Assembly: GCF_001043055.1 (NCBI RefSeq)
Contig: NZ_JYLF01000005.1
Location: 124,001 to 188,000 of the forward strand
DNA from: Pseudomonas weihenstephanensis
GTDB taxonomy: Bacteria > Pseudomonadota > Gammaproteobacteria > Pseudomonadales > Pseudomonadaceae
DNA: 64,000 nucleotides
Direction: 5' to 3'
Position numbers and translations under genes: made by a program. A model generated the notes under the pieces. The model was not told where the DNA came from. It ran no database searches and saw only the letters and a list, made by a program, of their open reading frames with translations. Positions 1-10,949 of the stretch are shown here, one piece after another; within the stretch, counting starts at the first letter, position 1, and each line of letters starts with the position of its first letter.

Positions 1-3000
1 TTCCCCTCAATTAAGACCGTCACGCTGCACGCCCGTGGCTCAGCGTCAAGTGTCACTCTCACATTGGCCGTCGAGGTACCGCAGGACGGGAGCGCGAGCA
101 GTATTGCCTTACATAAAACGTCCTCTTTAGCTTTACAACATACCGGTTCTGACGCTGTACTTACTGAGCACTTAAATCTTTCCATCACGTGTAACAAAAC
201 AAAAATTTCTTTCCCCGACGTCATCATGCATGCGAAAACAAATGAACCGTCATCGATTGAAGGCAGAGTTGCAAATCTTCCATATAACGGTAATTCCCTC
301 GAAACGTACGACCTTGAAAACCTGACCATACCGACGATTTTTTTTAACCATTTATTCGTCACGGAAGAAACAACGTATTCAGCCAACCTGTCCTCCAGTG
401 CCGACAACACTCATGCGCCGATCCACTTTGATACGCTTCGCATCACGCGCTCAAATCGGACCTACAGGCAGATCATCATGATCCCTCATTCCGGTATTCC
501 ATCCAGCTCTTATCCAAAGCATGTGCATATTACAAATACCGAACTTGTCGGCAGCCCCAATGAGATGCGCCGCTATTTAAAGGGCGAATCAACATCTTTA
601 AACGCAGGGCAAGCCCATACAGCACAACTGAGCATTGATCCTAATCTACTGATGCAAACGCCCAGCACCAACTTACATATATTTCACGGCGTGTTGATTC
701 GAGAACAAAATGTCGAAGACACCGGCTCGGTCATTTTGGGGTATGCACTCAAAGCATTTGAAGTCACGTTAAATACCAGAGCCCGTAGCGATATACCTTT
801 GGGTCCTAAAATAAACCGCCTTGTCTCGACAGACAATGGCACAGCAGAATTTCTGGATTTCAGCACCACCTCCACTCCAAAGTCTGAACCGTCAAACAAC
901 CATAAACTGCCCTTGATACGCCTCAATACAGGCCTTGCTGGTAAATTAACGCGCGCAGCCAGTGTTGATATGGCGAATGTATTTTCCTTATCAAACCTCC
1001 TCCTGATTGACCCATCACTCACCCCTGAAGCCCCCCATAAGTCCGCCGATTTTCATGGCGCGTACGGCAAGTACTTATGGGAATTATTCCTTTATTTACC
1101 TTGGCTCATTACGCATCGCTTACATACGGAGCAACGCTATGTTGAGGCCGAGTCATGGCTTAAGTACTTATTCGACCCAAGCCGTAGCCAGCCCACCGCA
1201 CCGCACACCCAGGCGTATTGGGGTCTAAATGCACTGACGCCCGAATACTCAGAACCTAGTTATGCTCTCGACAACCCCCTGGACCCAAATCAAATTGCCC
1301 TGAGCGCCCCGGTCTACTTGCGACAGGCTTTATATTTGTTGTACGTCGATATCTTGGTCAATCGGGGTGATGCTGCTTATCGACAGATGACTACCGAGAG
1401 CCTTTCTGAAGCCAAACTCTGGTATGTGCGTGCCAAGCGCTTGCTTGGACCCTTGCCAGAGATCAGCAAGGTTGAGCCATGGTCAACTATTACGCTAACC
1501 ACATTGGCTACTCGCCCTGATAGCAACTTGCGTGAGACTGAACGCCTGGCGTTGCAGGTTGATTCTGGTCTGCCTCCTCTCGTGCGAGGCGTACTGGAGG
1601 CACCGCAGCACTATGCACCTCTGGACACCCCTGACTTGTGTACACCCATTAATAAAGACCTATTAATGCGCTGGAGAAAAATTGACGCACGCCTGTACAA
1701 CCTGCGCCAGCATTTGGATATAACCGGTAAGCCTTTGCACATACCTCTGTATGCTGCGCCACTGTCACCTCGTGGTCTGCTTACTCTTTATAGTCAAGGT
1801 GCCATGGCGGGGAACACATTGAGCCGTACGCGCCAGCCTATCCAGGTGGGGCATTATCGTTTTCACGTGATCTACGCACAGGCGCTGGCCGCTGTCGACA
1901 ACCTGATACAGTTTGGCAACAGTTTGCTGTCAATGATTGAGCGTCAGGAGCAGGCTGCGCAAGTAGAGTTACAACACCAGCATGTGTGGCAACTTGCCTC
2001 ACATGCACTCGAACAACACGCGCACAGTATTCGCGTTGACGAACACAACCAACTAGCGTTGTTGGCTGGCCAGCGAATTATCGAATCACGTATTACTCAC
2101 TTTGAGCGACTGCTCAAAGAACGCATCAGTTCAGCGGAACAAGTGGCGACTCAAGAGCTTCAGGCCAGCGCCTCGTTAGAAAGCGTGGCTTTTGGACTGC
2201 AAGCGGCGGCAGGGCTGGCCATCATCCCGCCTAATATTTTTGGCGCCTCTAACGGTGGATGGCGTCTTGAAGGTGGCTTCTATGCCGTTCAGGCTGGCGT
2301 GCAACTTCTGGCTAATGAAAAGCGCGCCAATGCCAATCATCTGGACCGTAATGAACTGTTTAATCGCCGTGCGCAGGAGTGGGAGCAGGCGCTGGAACAG
2401 TCACGCCTTGAACTGTCGCAAGTGAAGACTCAGGTTCAAGCGTATGCCGAGCAGGCCAATAGTAGTCGATTACAATTGCAGTCAACTTCCACCGCACTCA
2501 GTCAGGCCAAAATCGCCTATAACTTGCTCAATAAGCGGTTCACGACCTCTCAAATGTATCAATGGCTCAGTGCCCAACTGTCTTCCTTTTATTTACAGGC
2601 ATATGACTCGGCACTTTCGCTGTGTCTTGACGCACAAGCATGCTGGGAGTACGAACGGGCAGAATCGAATCGAACATTCATTCAGACGGCCAATTGGGAT
2701 AATCAGCACCGCGGGTTAACCGCAGGTGAAACGCTGAAACTCAGCCTGAGCAACATGCACACCGCCTACCTTCAACACAATCAGCGACCGCTGGAGATTA
2801 CAAAAACGGTGTCACTGCGTCTTTTGCAGGCACAAGACACCACCTCCACGTTGAATGCATCGTGGTCAGAAATCAGCGCGTCGTTGAAAACCAAGGGCAC
2901 CGCCGAATTTGAGCTAACCCAGGCCATGTTTGATGCCGATTACCCGGGTCATTACCTGCGCCGAATAAAAAGTATCAGTGTCTCGCTCCCCGCAACGCTA

Positions 3001-3318
3001 AGCCCTTATGAAGATATTCGCGCCACACTGACTCAAACTTACAGCACGATTCAAACCTTGCAGAACGCTGACTTTTCTTATCCCAACCTGCGTGTCAGAG
3101 AGCAAATCGCTCTATCGAACGGGCTCAATGACAACGGGTTGTTTACGCTCAACTTTGAGGGTGATGATCGATATTTGCCTTTTGAGTACACCGGAGCAGT
3201 ATCCCGCTGGATTTTGTCGTTCCCTAACCCTGCAGCCCAGCAGTCGATGCTCGATTCCCTAAACGACGTCATTATTCATGTGCGCTATACCGCCAAAAGC
3301 GCAGGAGAGCACGTATGA
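1..3318 (+). CDS. Tc toxin subunit A, C-terminal part (5' end outside window)
   Basis: The reading frame is open from base 1, so the gene begins upstream; about 1105 C-terminal residues are visible. TcA subunits are large pentameric proteins that bind the host cell, form the injection channel and dock TcB-TcC. The middle of the visible part carries long helices and an Ala/Gly-rich segment (near base 2190, AAGLAIIPPNIFG) followed by a coiled coil, as expected for the channel-forming region. The last ~280 residues match the TcB-binding domain (motifs FDADYPGHYLRRI and NFEGDDRYLPFEY). The gene overlaps the TcB gene by ATGA, implying translational coupling. I cannot tell whether this is a single-chain TcdA type or a split TcaB type, because the N-terminus is missing. 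Confidence 0.9.
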   Translation, partial: FPSIKTVTLHARGSASSVTLTLAVEVPQDGSASSIALHKTSSLALQHTGSDAVLTEHLNLSITCNKTKISFPDVIMHAKTNEPSSIEGRVANLPYNGNSLETYDLENLTIPTIFFNHLFVTEETTYSANLSSSADNTHAPIHFDTLRITRSNRTYRQIIMIPHSGIPSSSYPKHVHITNTELVGSPNEMRRYLKGESTSLNAGQAHTAQLSIDPNLLMQTPSTNLHIFHGVLIREQNVEDTGSVILGYALKAFEVTLNTRARSDIPLGPKINRLVSTDNGTAEFLDFSTTSTPKSEPSNNHKLPLIRLNTGLAGKLTRAASVDMANVFSLSNLLLIDPSLTPEAPHKSADFHGAYGKYLWELFLYLPWLITHRLHTEQRYVEAESWLKYLFDPSRSQPTAPHTQAYWGLNALTPEYSEPSYALDNPLDPNQIALSAPVYLRQALYLLYVDILVNRGDAAYRQMTTESLSEAKLWYVRAKRLLGPLPEISKVEPWSTITLTTLATRPDSNLRETERLALQVDSGLPPLVRGVLEAPQHYAPLDTPDLCTPINKDLLMRWRKIDARLYNLRQHLDITGKPLHIPLYAAPLSPRGLLTLYSQGAMAGNTLSRTRQPIQVGHYRFHVIYAQALAAVDNLIQFGNSLLSMIERQEQAAQVELQHQHVWQLASHALEQHAHSIRVDEHNQLALLAGQRIIESRITHFERLLKERISSAEQVATQELQASASLESVAFGLQAAAGLAIIPPNIFGASNGGWRLEGGFYAVQAGVQLLANEKRANANHLDRNELFNRRAQEWEQALEQSRLELSQVKTQVQAYAEQANSSRLQLQSTSTALSQAKIAYNLLNKRFTTSQMYQWLSAQLSSFYLQAYDSALSLCLDAQACWEYERAESNRTFIQTANWDNQHRGLTAGETLKLSLSNMHTAYLQHNQRPLEITKTVSLRLLQAQDTTSTLNASWSEISASLKTKGTAEFELTQAMFDADYPGHYLRRIKSISVSLPATLSPYEDIRATLTQTYSTIQTLQNADFSYPNLRVREQIALSNGLNDNGLFTLNFEGDDRYLPFEYTGAVSRWILSFPNPAAQQSMLDSLNDVIIHVRYTAKSAGEHV

Positions 3319-6300
3319 CACAACACCAAGCCACCGTCGAGGCTTTCATGCCGTCGCTGCCCAAGGGCGGAGGTGCCATCCAGAGCATCGGTGTAGGTTG
3401 GGGGGCTGTAGGAACGAGCGGTGGTGCTTCATTCAGCGTTCCTTTACCCATTTCTCAAGGCAGAGGGTTCACCCCTGCCTTGAGCTTGAATTACAGCAGC
3501 GAACAAGGTAACGGACCTTTTGGCCTTGGATGGTCAGCATCCCCCGGCACTATCCGGCGAAACACTCATCTCGGCACACCTAATTACGAGGAAGACAATA
3601 AGTATCTCGGGCCCGGAGGGGCGGAGCTGAGTCCTGAGAAAACTGAGGCAGGCGCCGTCAAAACCACCACGACGACACAATTCAATACCCTGCAACTGAA
3701 CACACCGTTTACCGTTACACGCTATTTTCCACGCATTGAATCAACCTTCGCGCGCGTGGAGCACTGGTCGTCCAGCGCCGACCCTGCGGGGTTCTGGCTG
3801 ATACACAGTGCAGATGGAACCCTCCACCTGTATGGCAAAACCCGCGGGGCACGGTGCTTTAACCCCGATGCAGTACAACATGTGGCCGAGTGGTTACTTG
3901 AAGAAAGTCTGTCCCCGCACGGTGAACAGATTTACTACGACTATAAGCGTGAGATTCCGAGCGCAGAGGCTGCGCTGCCACATGACTTCCGCAGCCAGCG
4001 CTATCTGAAGCGGATTTGCTACGGCAACCTAAACGCTACATCTGACTTACAGTTGTGGTCTTCTGATGTGCTCGCCGACAAACAATGGCATTTTGAAATG
4101 TGGTTTGACTACGGGGAACGCTTAACAAGCTTGAGCGATGTACCGGGCTACACCGAGCAAAAACCGTGGCAGATACGTCCCGATCCGTTTTTTAACTACG
4201 CGTACGGCTTTGAGCTGGGAAACCGTCGCTTGTGCAAACAAATTCTCACGTTCCATTATTTCCCCCAGGAAACAGCACTGGGACCTGAACCTGTGCTGGT
4301 TAAGCGCATGCTCCTTGAATACAAAACCAGCGAACTAGGGGCAAGCTTACTGAGCGCACTCCATAGCCAAGCATTCGATGCGGCTGGTGTTACCAAGTAC
4401 TGGCCGCCGCTGGAGCTGACCTATAGTCCGTTCAGGCTAACGGCTGACCCGGCGCGGTATCTGCCTTTTCAAGCCCTGCAAGGGCCAGGCGATGGGCAAC
4501 ACTATCAAATGGTTGATTTGTACAGTGACGGCTTACCGGGTGTGCTTTATGGCAACGACAGGCTGTGGCAATACCGTGAGCCCGCCAGAGATACTCATGG
4601 GTCTCACGCCGATGCGGTGGTGTACGGCCCGCTGCAAACACTGCCCACAATGCCTGTAAGCGATAACCGTGAATCCTTGCGCCAGCGGTTAGCCGACTTA
4701 AATGGCGATGGGCAGTTGGACTGGATACTTGCCCAACCCGACATGAGTGGCTTTTTCACTTTGAACTCGCGCAGGCGCTGGTCTGATTTCGCAACGTTCG
4801 CGGCGCTTCCAGTAGAGTTTTTTCACCCTCAGGGACAACTGGCCGACCTGATGGGCAATGGTATTCACGACCTTGCCCTTATAGGTACGCGCAGTGTTCG
4901 ACTCTACATTAATCAAGGGGCGCAGGGGTTTACGCCTGGTCGTGAAGTCCCTCACCCTCTGGATGATGATGATGCGTTACCGGTACTGAGTCATTCTCCC
5001 ACTGAGCTGGTGGCTTTCAGCGATATTCTGGGCAGCGGGCAACAACACTTGATCCGTATTCGCCACAACGAACTAAAGTGTTGGCCAAACCTTGGCCGCG
5101 GGCGTTTCGGTAAGGGTTTTGTCTTTGCCCAACTGCCTTTCAGTTACGCGCAGTTCGATGCTTCACGGGTCGTGATGGCTGATCTGGATGGCTCAGGCGC
5201 CGTTGATTTAATTTACCTTGAACCCGAGCACGCATTGATTTTCATGAACCTGTTCGGCAATGGGCTTGAATCCTCTCCCACACGTCTGCCATGGCCTCAA
5301 GGCGCACGCTATGACAGCAGTTGCCGAGTCAGCACCGCAGACCTTCAAGGGTTAGGGTGTTCTAGCCTGATTGTGTCGATCCCCCATGCAACGCCTACGC
5401 ATTGGCGTTACGACTTTGTCAGCAGCAAACCTTATTTACTTACCGCCAGCGATAACAATATGGGCGCCAGTGGCACATTGACTTACCGCAGCAGTGCCCA
5501 AGAGTGGCTTGACGAAAAACAAGAACGCTCACAGGCAAACAAACCTTCAATCTGCGGTGTCCCCTTCCCATTGCACCTGGTGACCCAACAGCAACAACAT
5601 GATGCAATAAGCGGCAACCGTTTAACCCGGCGATTTCAGTACCGCGAAGGTTTTTACAATGGCCACGAGCGCAAGTTCCAGGGCTTCGGCTTGCTGCTGG
5701 AGACTGATACCGATACGCAGGTATCCGCCATTCAAAACACAACGGCTCAGCACACTGCCCCCCTCTTGAGCAAAACTTGGTTCCACACCGGCAAAGCGAC
5801 GGACATGCTGCGCAGTGATTACTTCAGCCTGGATACAAGCGCTCATCCTCTGGGATACACAGCATTCAGCCGCTTGTCGGGTGAACACACACACGACACA
5901 CTCATTAAGGGCTCTGGTATCGCGGACTTTGTGCACGAAATCAATCTTGCACTGGTTGGTCTGGTCTTACGCCAAGAGGTATACGCCGCCAAAGATCCAC
6001 GCACGACAGCTGTCCCTTACTCAGCCAGCCAGCAGCGCTACCTGATAAGACAGGTCAACAGTCAAGCCTCCATGTTGGCCCTAAACCTTGAGACCATCAG
6101 TTACCGCTATGAGCGTGAGGCCGCTGATCCTGCGTGCCAGCACACGATTAATTTGCGCTGGGATGCTTATGGCGATTTAACACACAGCGTAACGGTCTAT
6201 TACGCACGCCGTAAAACCTCTCTCGATGCATCTCCATTCACCAATACCCACCAGGCACAGTGGTGGCAAGACACCCATGACTCAGCGCAACAGTCGTACT

Positions 6301-7829
6301 ACCTGACAGAGACCAGAACCCAGCTGATTCATATCGATAATCCTCAGCGCTGGCGTTTGCACCTGCCCTACCGGCAGCGTACCAACGCCCTGGTACTGGC
6401 CAAAGGCAGCACACCCCAAGCATTGACCCCCCAACGAATCAGTTATGAGCACTTCATTGATGAAGACGCTGAGTCGCCTCTGGGAGCTCAAGCGCAACGA
6501 ACATTGGTCAGTTTATCAACGCAATACTACCGAGGTGTTCGGGCCTCTAAAACGCTCCCTTCCGGGCAAGCCAGTTTTCAGGCCTTGGCCGATCACACTG
6601 AAATGGCGGAACTTGATGACCATTCGCTTAAAGCCTACGAAGACATCCCACACCTGCCAGGCGCCGAACCTTTTGACTTGGATAGCGCTCTGACGAAAGC
6701 ACACTATCATCGGATGTCACTGTTTTTACCTGAAACCACGACCGAAACACGTATTTGGTCTATCAGAAAAAACTATGCCCGCTACAACGACGGGCAGGGT
6801 TTTTACCGGGCATACGGTGTACGTCCCACCCAAAGCCATGGCGTAACCTACTTCCAGCACGATCGCTACTACTGTCAGATCGCTACTGTCAAAACGGCGG
6901 ATGGCTGTATGACGAAAGTCCAGTACGACTACCGACTGTTACTGCCCGTAAACATCACCGATCCACAAGGCACTCAACAACAAGCACTGTATGACGCTTT
7001 TGGCCAATTACGCGCTACCAGCTTTTTCGGCCAGGAGCGCGGTCAACCCGTAGGTTTTCAGCCCTTGTCAGACTACCGTGCCCCTGAAGACGACAGCCCG
7101 GACAACGCAATCAAAAACCCTGAAAACGCGCTCTTGAAAGCTGCCACCGCCAGCTTCTACAACCCGTTTAGCTGGATGGGGTATGTACCGCCATCTGCCC
7201 AACGCCTGCTCTGGATGAATCAAGGCTACCTGCTGCCTAACGGATACATTCGAGAAAGTGCACGCACCCTGACACTGGACCTGACCAACCCGAGCGATAA
7301 GCAATTTCATGAACAGCTACAAATAGTTCAGCGTGAGCCGGTGCACTCAGTGGTGTTACAAGCAGATCGATACCCCTCCAACACAGAGGATGAAGCCCCC
7401 GTTATACGCATTAACCTGAGCTGTAGTGATGGGTTTGGCCGACTCCTGCAAACCAAGCAGCTAGCCCCTGGTGGCAGTGCGTACAAGGTCGATACCAACG
7501 GAGCACTTGAAGTCGACTCCGCGGGCAAACCCACGCTTGAGCAGAGTGAGCGGCGCTGGCGGGTAAGTAGCAGGGTCGAATACAACAACAAAGGTCTGGC
7601 CATTCGCAACTATCGCCCCTACTTCGCCGATCAGCATCGCTATATCAAAGATGAGTCACTGCGCACGAGCGGTTACAGCGATCAACTATTCTACGATGCA
7701 CTGGGTCGTCAAACGCACACCCTCAATGCACGCGGCGATTTGAGTCGGCAAACCTATTGCACGTGGTACACCATTTCAGAAGACGAAAACGACACCCACG
7801 GCCTGGAGCAGAATCTCCCGACTGACTAG
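3315..7829 (+). CDS. tcdB: Tc toxin subunit B (TcdB/TcaC-like)
   Basis: A 1504-residue TcB subunit, full length for the family. It opens with the SpvB-like domain (LPKGGGAIQSIG near the start, then GRGFTPALSLNYSSEQGNG). A beta-propeller with FG-GAP/VCBS-like repeats follows (DLNGDGQLDW, DLMGNGIHDLA, DILGSGQQH, DLDGSGAVDL), and then TcdB middle domains rich in YD-type repeats. In known Tc toxins TcB and the N-terminal part of TcC form a cocoon that holds the unfolded toxic C-terminus of TcC and attaches to the TcA channel. The start ATG overlaps the TcA stop codon. The gene ends 141 bp from the convergent tccC, so all three components are adjacent. Confidence 0.93.
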   Translation: MTQHQATVEAFMPSLPKGGGAIQSIGVGWGAVGTSGGASFSVPLPISQGRGFTPALSLNYSSEQGNGPFGLGWSASPGTIRRNTHLGTPNYEEDNKYLGPGGAELSPEKTEAGAVKTTTTTQFNTLQLNTPFTVTRYFPRIESTFARVEHWSSSADPAGFWLIHSADGTLHLYGKTRGARCFNPDAVQHVAEWLLEESLSPHGEQIYYDYKREIPSAEAALPHDFRSQRYLKRICYGNLNATSDLQLWSSDVLADKQWHFEMWFDYGERLTSLSDVPGYTEQKPWQIRPDPFFNYAYGFELGNRRLCKQILTFHYFPQETALGPEPVLVKRMLLEYKTSELGASLLSALHSQAFDAAGVTKYWPPLELTYSPFRLTADPARYLPFQALQGPGDGQHYQMVDLYSDGLPGVLYGNDRLWQYREPARDTHGSHADAVVYGPLQTLPTMPVSDNRESLRQRLADLNGDGQLDWILAQPDMSGFFTLNSRRRWSDFATFAALPVEFFHPQGQLADLMGNGIHDLALIGTRSVRLYINQGAQGFTPGREVPHPLDDDDALPVLSHSPTELVAFSDILGSGQQHLIRIRHNELKCWPNLGRGRFGKGFVFAQLPFSYAQFDASRVVMADLDGSGAVDLIYLEPEHALIFMNLFGNGLESSPTRLPWPQGARYDSSCRVSTADLQGLGCSSLIVSIPHATPTHWRYDFVSSKPYLLTASDNNMGASGTLTYRSSAQEWLDEKQERSQANKPSICGVPFPLHLVTQQQQHDAISGNRLTRRFQYREGFYNGHERKFQGFGLLLETDTDTQVSAIQNTTAQHTAPLLSKTWFHTGKATDMLRSDYFSLDTSAHPLGYTAFSRLSGEHTHDTLIKGSGIADFVHEINLALVGLVLRQEVYAAKDPRTTAVPYSASQQRYLIRQVNSQASMLALNLETISYRYEREAADPACQHTINLRWDAYGDLTHSVTVYYARRKTSLDASPFTNTHQAQWWQDTHDSAQQSYYLTETRTQLIHIDNPQRWRLHLPYRQRTNALVLAKGSTPQALTPQRISYEHFIDEDAESPLGAQAQRTLVSLSTQYYRGVRASKTLPSGQASFQALADHTEMAELDDHSLKAYEDIPHLPGAEPFDLDSALTKAHYHRMSLFLPETTTETRIWSIRKNYARYNDGQGFYRAYGVRPTQSHGVTYFQHDRYYCQIATVKTADGCMTKVQYDYRLLLPVNITDPQGTQQQALYDAFGQLRATSFFGQERGQPVGFQPLSDYRAPEDDSPDNAIKNPENALLKAATASFYNPFSWMGYVPPSAQRLLWMNQGYLLPNGYIRESARTLTLDLTNPSDKQFHEQLQIVQREPVHSVVLQADRYPSNTEDEAPVIRINLSCSDGFGRLLQTKQLAPGGSAYKVDTNGALEVDSAGKPTLEQSERRWRVSSRVEYNNKGLAIRNYRPYFADQHRYIKDESLRTSGYSDQLFYDALGRQTHTLNARGDLSRQTYCTWYTISEDENDTHGLEQNLPTD

Positions 7830-7844
7830 ACAACATGGCCCAAC

Positions 7845-7880
7845 CCGGCAACCGTCAACGATGATCACGACGGTTGCCGG
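7845..7880. terminator. Hairpin between convergent tcdB and tccC
   Basis: A perfect 12-bp stem (CCGGCAACCGTC pairing with GACGGTTGCCGG) with a 12-nt loop lies between the two convergent stop codons. No strong T-run follows on either strand, so it may be a weak or factor-assisted terminator. The position supports termination; efficiency is not predictable from sequence. Confidence 0.5.
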
Positions 7881-7970
7881 CCAAGCCAGTTTTACAGGTC
7901 ATCAGTGGGGGCGGCGTATCCCGGCCAGCCGCTAGCGATTACCACCCAGGCGCTCAAACAAACGGATATA

Positions 7971-10949
7971 TCACGCTCGAGAGGGTCGCCACAAACGCGC
8001 AATATTGCTGAAGCCTGCCCTGGCTGTTTGCAAGAGTACCCCCCGCACCTCAGTAATTGCCGACACGATGCCCCGCGCAACCCCCACCCAAGTGCGCGTG
8101 CGAGCACTTTGTGCAGCTGCAGGTGAGCCTGTGACATAAGCGGCAACCGCCTCAATCCCCACACCCGCCCAGTACGTCCATGTTTGATTGAACATTCGAC
8201 TCACTCCGCCATGCAGCGTGTCGGTCAGAGGTGGGAGTTGAAGGGTTTGCTGATGCCGCTCAAGCCGCACCGAGGGATGGCCACTGCGGATAATGGCGCC
8301 TGCTGCGCCATCGTAAGCTTCTATCAGGGGGGCAATATTAGGGATCAGCGGAGCAGGTATAGAGCCAGCAAAAATAGCGTTGGGCACCGTTGCCAAACCA
8401 TAGGCAGCAGAGGCCATCAATGTTCTTGGCACCCTGGCGCCAAGCGGTGTCTGCCCCCAGGACGCGTTATCACCCAGGCCACGCAGCGCCTGCTGCACTA
8501 TTTCGCGTGAAAAAGCACGCAGGTGGCCACCTAGCCGCTGTCGCGCCACCGGGTCCCACACTTGGTCTGTGTCCCCTGCTTCAACGCCCGCGCGGTGCTC
8601 AAAACCAATATCAGAGGCAGCGGCTACTGCAAAACCAATGAAAGGACTCCAGCGCACTGCATTCCCCAACAAGCCACTTGTCATATGCAACATGGCGAGG
8701 GCATCAAGTAAAGCCACCGTGCTTCTCAAGGCATTGTTAAGTGCCGCAGTGGGCTGTACCCCCTCAAAAAGAGCAACATCCAGACCTGTGCTCAAGGCGT
8801 TGCTGATGTAGGTCGACAAGGCGTCACGAATGGCCGCCGAACTCCCGATTTGCACACGAGACCTGACCGCACTCGACACCTGTGCAATATAGCTACGCAG
8901 GGACACCGTTCGGCTTTTGGGAACAGCCACATCATTGCTTTGCAAGCCTTGGGCGTCACGGCGATTGACCGGGTTACCGTTCGCCATGCAGTACAAATTC
9001 AAACCGTCAATATCACCGGCAGGGTCTGCGCTGATCCAGCGAAACAACCAAGGCGCGTAATAACGATAACCAAAGTAGTACAAGCCACTGGCATCGCGCT
9101 CCTTGCCCGAAAAGCGCAACGTTTTATAGCTGGCTTCAATGGCGTTTTTAGAAGCCAGCCATGAGGTGCCGCCATACGGGTAGTAGTCTTCCTGGCTAAG
9201 CAGACGCGCATCTTGATCCAGCTCCAATGTACGACTGCCCAAGTGCGTCGAAAGGCTGTAACGCATCTGGCCATCCTCCATACCGGAAGGAAGACCTTGC
9301 TCCCACAGCAAAACACGCACGCTGCAAAGATCGCCCTCTACCGTCACAACATTCAACCATTCGCCTGTTGCACTGTTGCGTCGAATCTCCAGCCCCGGCA
9401 AATAGCGAGTCTCAGAACGGTGAACCTTGCGGTGAGCGTTATACACACGCGCTTTGAGTATTCGCTGGCCACTTCCATCGTAGCGATAGACTTCGTCATC
9501 GTTTGCCCCATCCACACGCACCACTTGAGTCACGCGCTGTAGTTGATCGCGCAACGTCCAGTGCAAGGTCTGGCCTTGCTGTAGGGCCTGCTGATTACCA
9601 TTGAGATCAAACCCGCTGCCTAACATTGGCGCCGATGAAAAGCCTGCGTCCTGGGCCAAACTGTGATTGCTCTTGCTTGAGACATTCATGTGCCGCGTAT
9701 AGCCGCTCCCTTGCGAGGGCAGGTGTTGCAGAGAAACAAGGTTTCCGCCTGCATCGTAAGCGTAATGTTGGCGATAGTGGCGGCAACGCCCGACGATACT
9801 CGAACCAAAATCCACTCGCCCCGGTAAACCCGGACCGTGGTTTTGCTGGGCATTCTCGCGTCCGGTCGCCGTTATCAATTGATAGAGCGTGTCGTACGCA
9901 TACGTACAGGATGCCTCGATTTGTGTGTTGTCCAACCACTGCGTCTGTTGTGCTGTGTCACGAATGCTGAGTACTTGCCCAACGGGGTCGTAGGTATAAC
10001 TCAAGTCCTGTAAGGGCAAATCAAGCTGACCATCACGGTAAGTTGTACACCTTAGCAATTGATCTGTAGCCCCATCGTAAGCCAGCACACTGCGCATGCC
10101 ATTCCCCGCATATTCCTTCTCAACGTTGCCGCTGGCGCTGTAATGGCGCTGCTGCAACACCGTGCGGCTAACACCCCTGCTTAACGTGACCGCCATCGAT
10201 GCCAACAAACCATCCACCCCATAACGCGGCACTTGTCGATAGCCCTTGGCATCCGTCTGAGCCACTAATTGCCCTAAGGCGCCGTACTGGCATTGAGTGG
10301 CATAGGCGTGGTGTTCAAGCGTCAGATCTCGTAACGCTGGCAACAACGGCCAATCCGCTTCCTCCGCCAAATCCAGGCAAAATCGTCGCGACTGCGCCGT
10401 GGTGTTTCCCCACAGATCGTAGTGCTCATACAGCAACGTCCCTGCGGGATCATCATGACGTCTCAAACGGCCACAGCCATTGCCCGCCGCTTCTTCATCG
10501 GATGCTTGGGCATAGCTGAAGCGCTCTGCGCACCTTGGCTGCGGCGCATTGGCGGGTTGTTCAAATACCGCAGTCAGACGCAAAAGCGAATCGTATTCAT
10601 AGCGATGTCGGGTACCGGCACCATCCCAACGTTCCAGTACCTGATTACTCGCCCCTACCCTGACAATACGCGGCCCTTGATCCAGATTACGGCAGCACAA
10701 CACGTAACCCGAAAGTGAGAAAACAGTGCGTTGATTCGGTTGCAGGCTCGGGTCTTTTTCGTGCAGCGCGCCCAAGCGCGCATCCCATTGTTCACATAGA
10801 AAGCCTGAAGCGGTGTAAGACTGCCGGCTTATACGTGCCTCAGGAGGTTGCGCTGTTGAACGACGGTGGTATGCCACGCAACGCACTTCTAAACCGCGCG
10901 GATCGAACGCGCTGAGCGAAGGAGTATGGTGATGCAAATGGTGAGTCAT
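7971..10949 (-). CDS. tccC: Tc toxin subunit C (TccC-type RHS protein) with variable C-terminal toxin domain
   Basis: A 992-residue RHS/YD-repeat protein. The start at 10949 (MTHHLHHHTP) is preceded by AGGAA at good spacing; a longer reading to 10970 lacks this support. Residues 1 to ~668 are the conserved TcC shell. It ends in the RHS-associated core (YFGYRYYAPWLFRWISADP, then GLNLYCMANGNPVNRRDAQG), where the family cleaves itself with an internal aspartyl protease. Residues ~669-992 are the hypervariable payload: mostly helical, rich in Ala, Ser and Arg, with hydrophobic stretches (WSPFIGFAVAAASDIGF, YWAGVGIEAVAAYV). I do not recognise an ADP-ribosyltransferase, deamidase or other known payload signature. 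The gene is convergent with tcdB and has its own promoter region. Confidence 0.92.
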   Translation of the reverse strand: MTHHLHHHTPSLSAFDPRGLEVRCVAYHRRSTAQPPEARISRQSYTASGFLCEQWDARLGALHEKDPSLQPNQRTVFSLSGYVLCCRNLDQGPRIVRVGASNQVLERWDGAGTRHRYEYDSLLRLTAVFEQPANAPQPRCAERFSYAQASDEEAAGNGCGRLRRHDDPAGTLLYEHYDLWGNTTAQSRRFCLDLAEEADWPLLPALRDLTLEHHAYATQCQYGALGQLVAQTDAKGYRQVPRYGVDGLLASMAVTLSRGVSRTVLQQRHYSASGNVEKEYAGNGMRSVLAYDGATDQLLRCTTYRDGQLDLPLQDLSYTYDPVGQVLSIRDTAQQTQWLDNTQIEASCTYAYDTLYQLITATGRENAQQNHGPGLPGRVDFGSSIVGRCRHYRQHYAYDAGGNLVSLQHLPSQGSGYTRHMNVSSKSNHSLAQDAGFSSAPMLGSGFDLNGNQQALQQGQTLHWTLRDQLQRVTQVVRVDGANDDEVYRYDGSGQRILKARVYNAHRKVHRSETRYLPGLEIRRNSATGEWLNVVTVEGDLCSVRVLLWEQGLPSGMEDGQMRYSLSTHLGSRTLELDQDARLLSQEDYYPYGGTSWLASKNAIEASYKTLRFSGKERDASGLYYFGYRYYAPWLFRWISADPAGDIDGLNLYCMANGNPVNRRDAQGLQSNDVAVPKSRTVSLRSYIAQVSSAVRSRVQIGSSAAIRDALSTYISNALSTGLDVALFEGVQPTAALNNALRSTVALLDALAMLHMTSGLLGNAVRWSPFIGFAVAAASDIGFEHRAGVEAGDTDQVWDPVARQRLGGHLRAFSREIVQQALRGLGDNASWGQTPLGARVPRTLMASAAYGLATVPNAIFAGSIPAPLIPNIAPLIEAYDGAAGAIIRSGHPSVRLERHQQTLQLPPLTDTLHGGVSRMFNQTWTYWAGVGIEAVAAYVTGSPAAAQSARTRTWVGVARGIVSAITEVRGVLLQTARAGFSNIARLWRPSRA

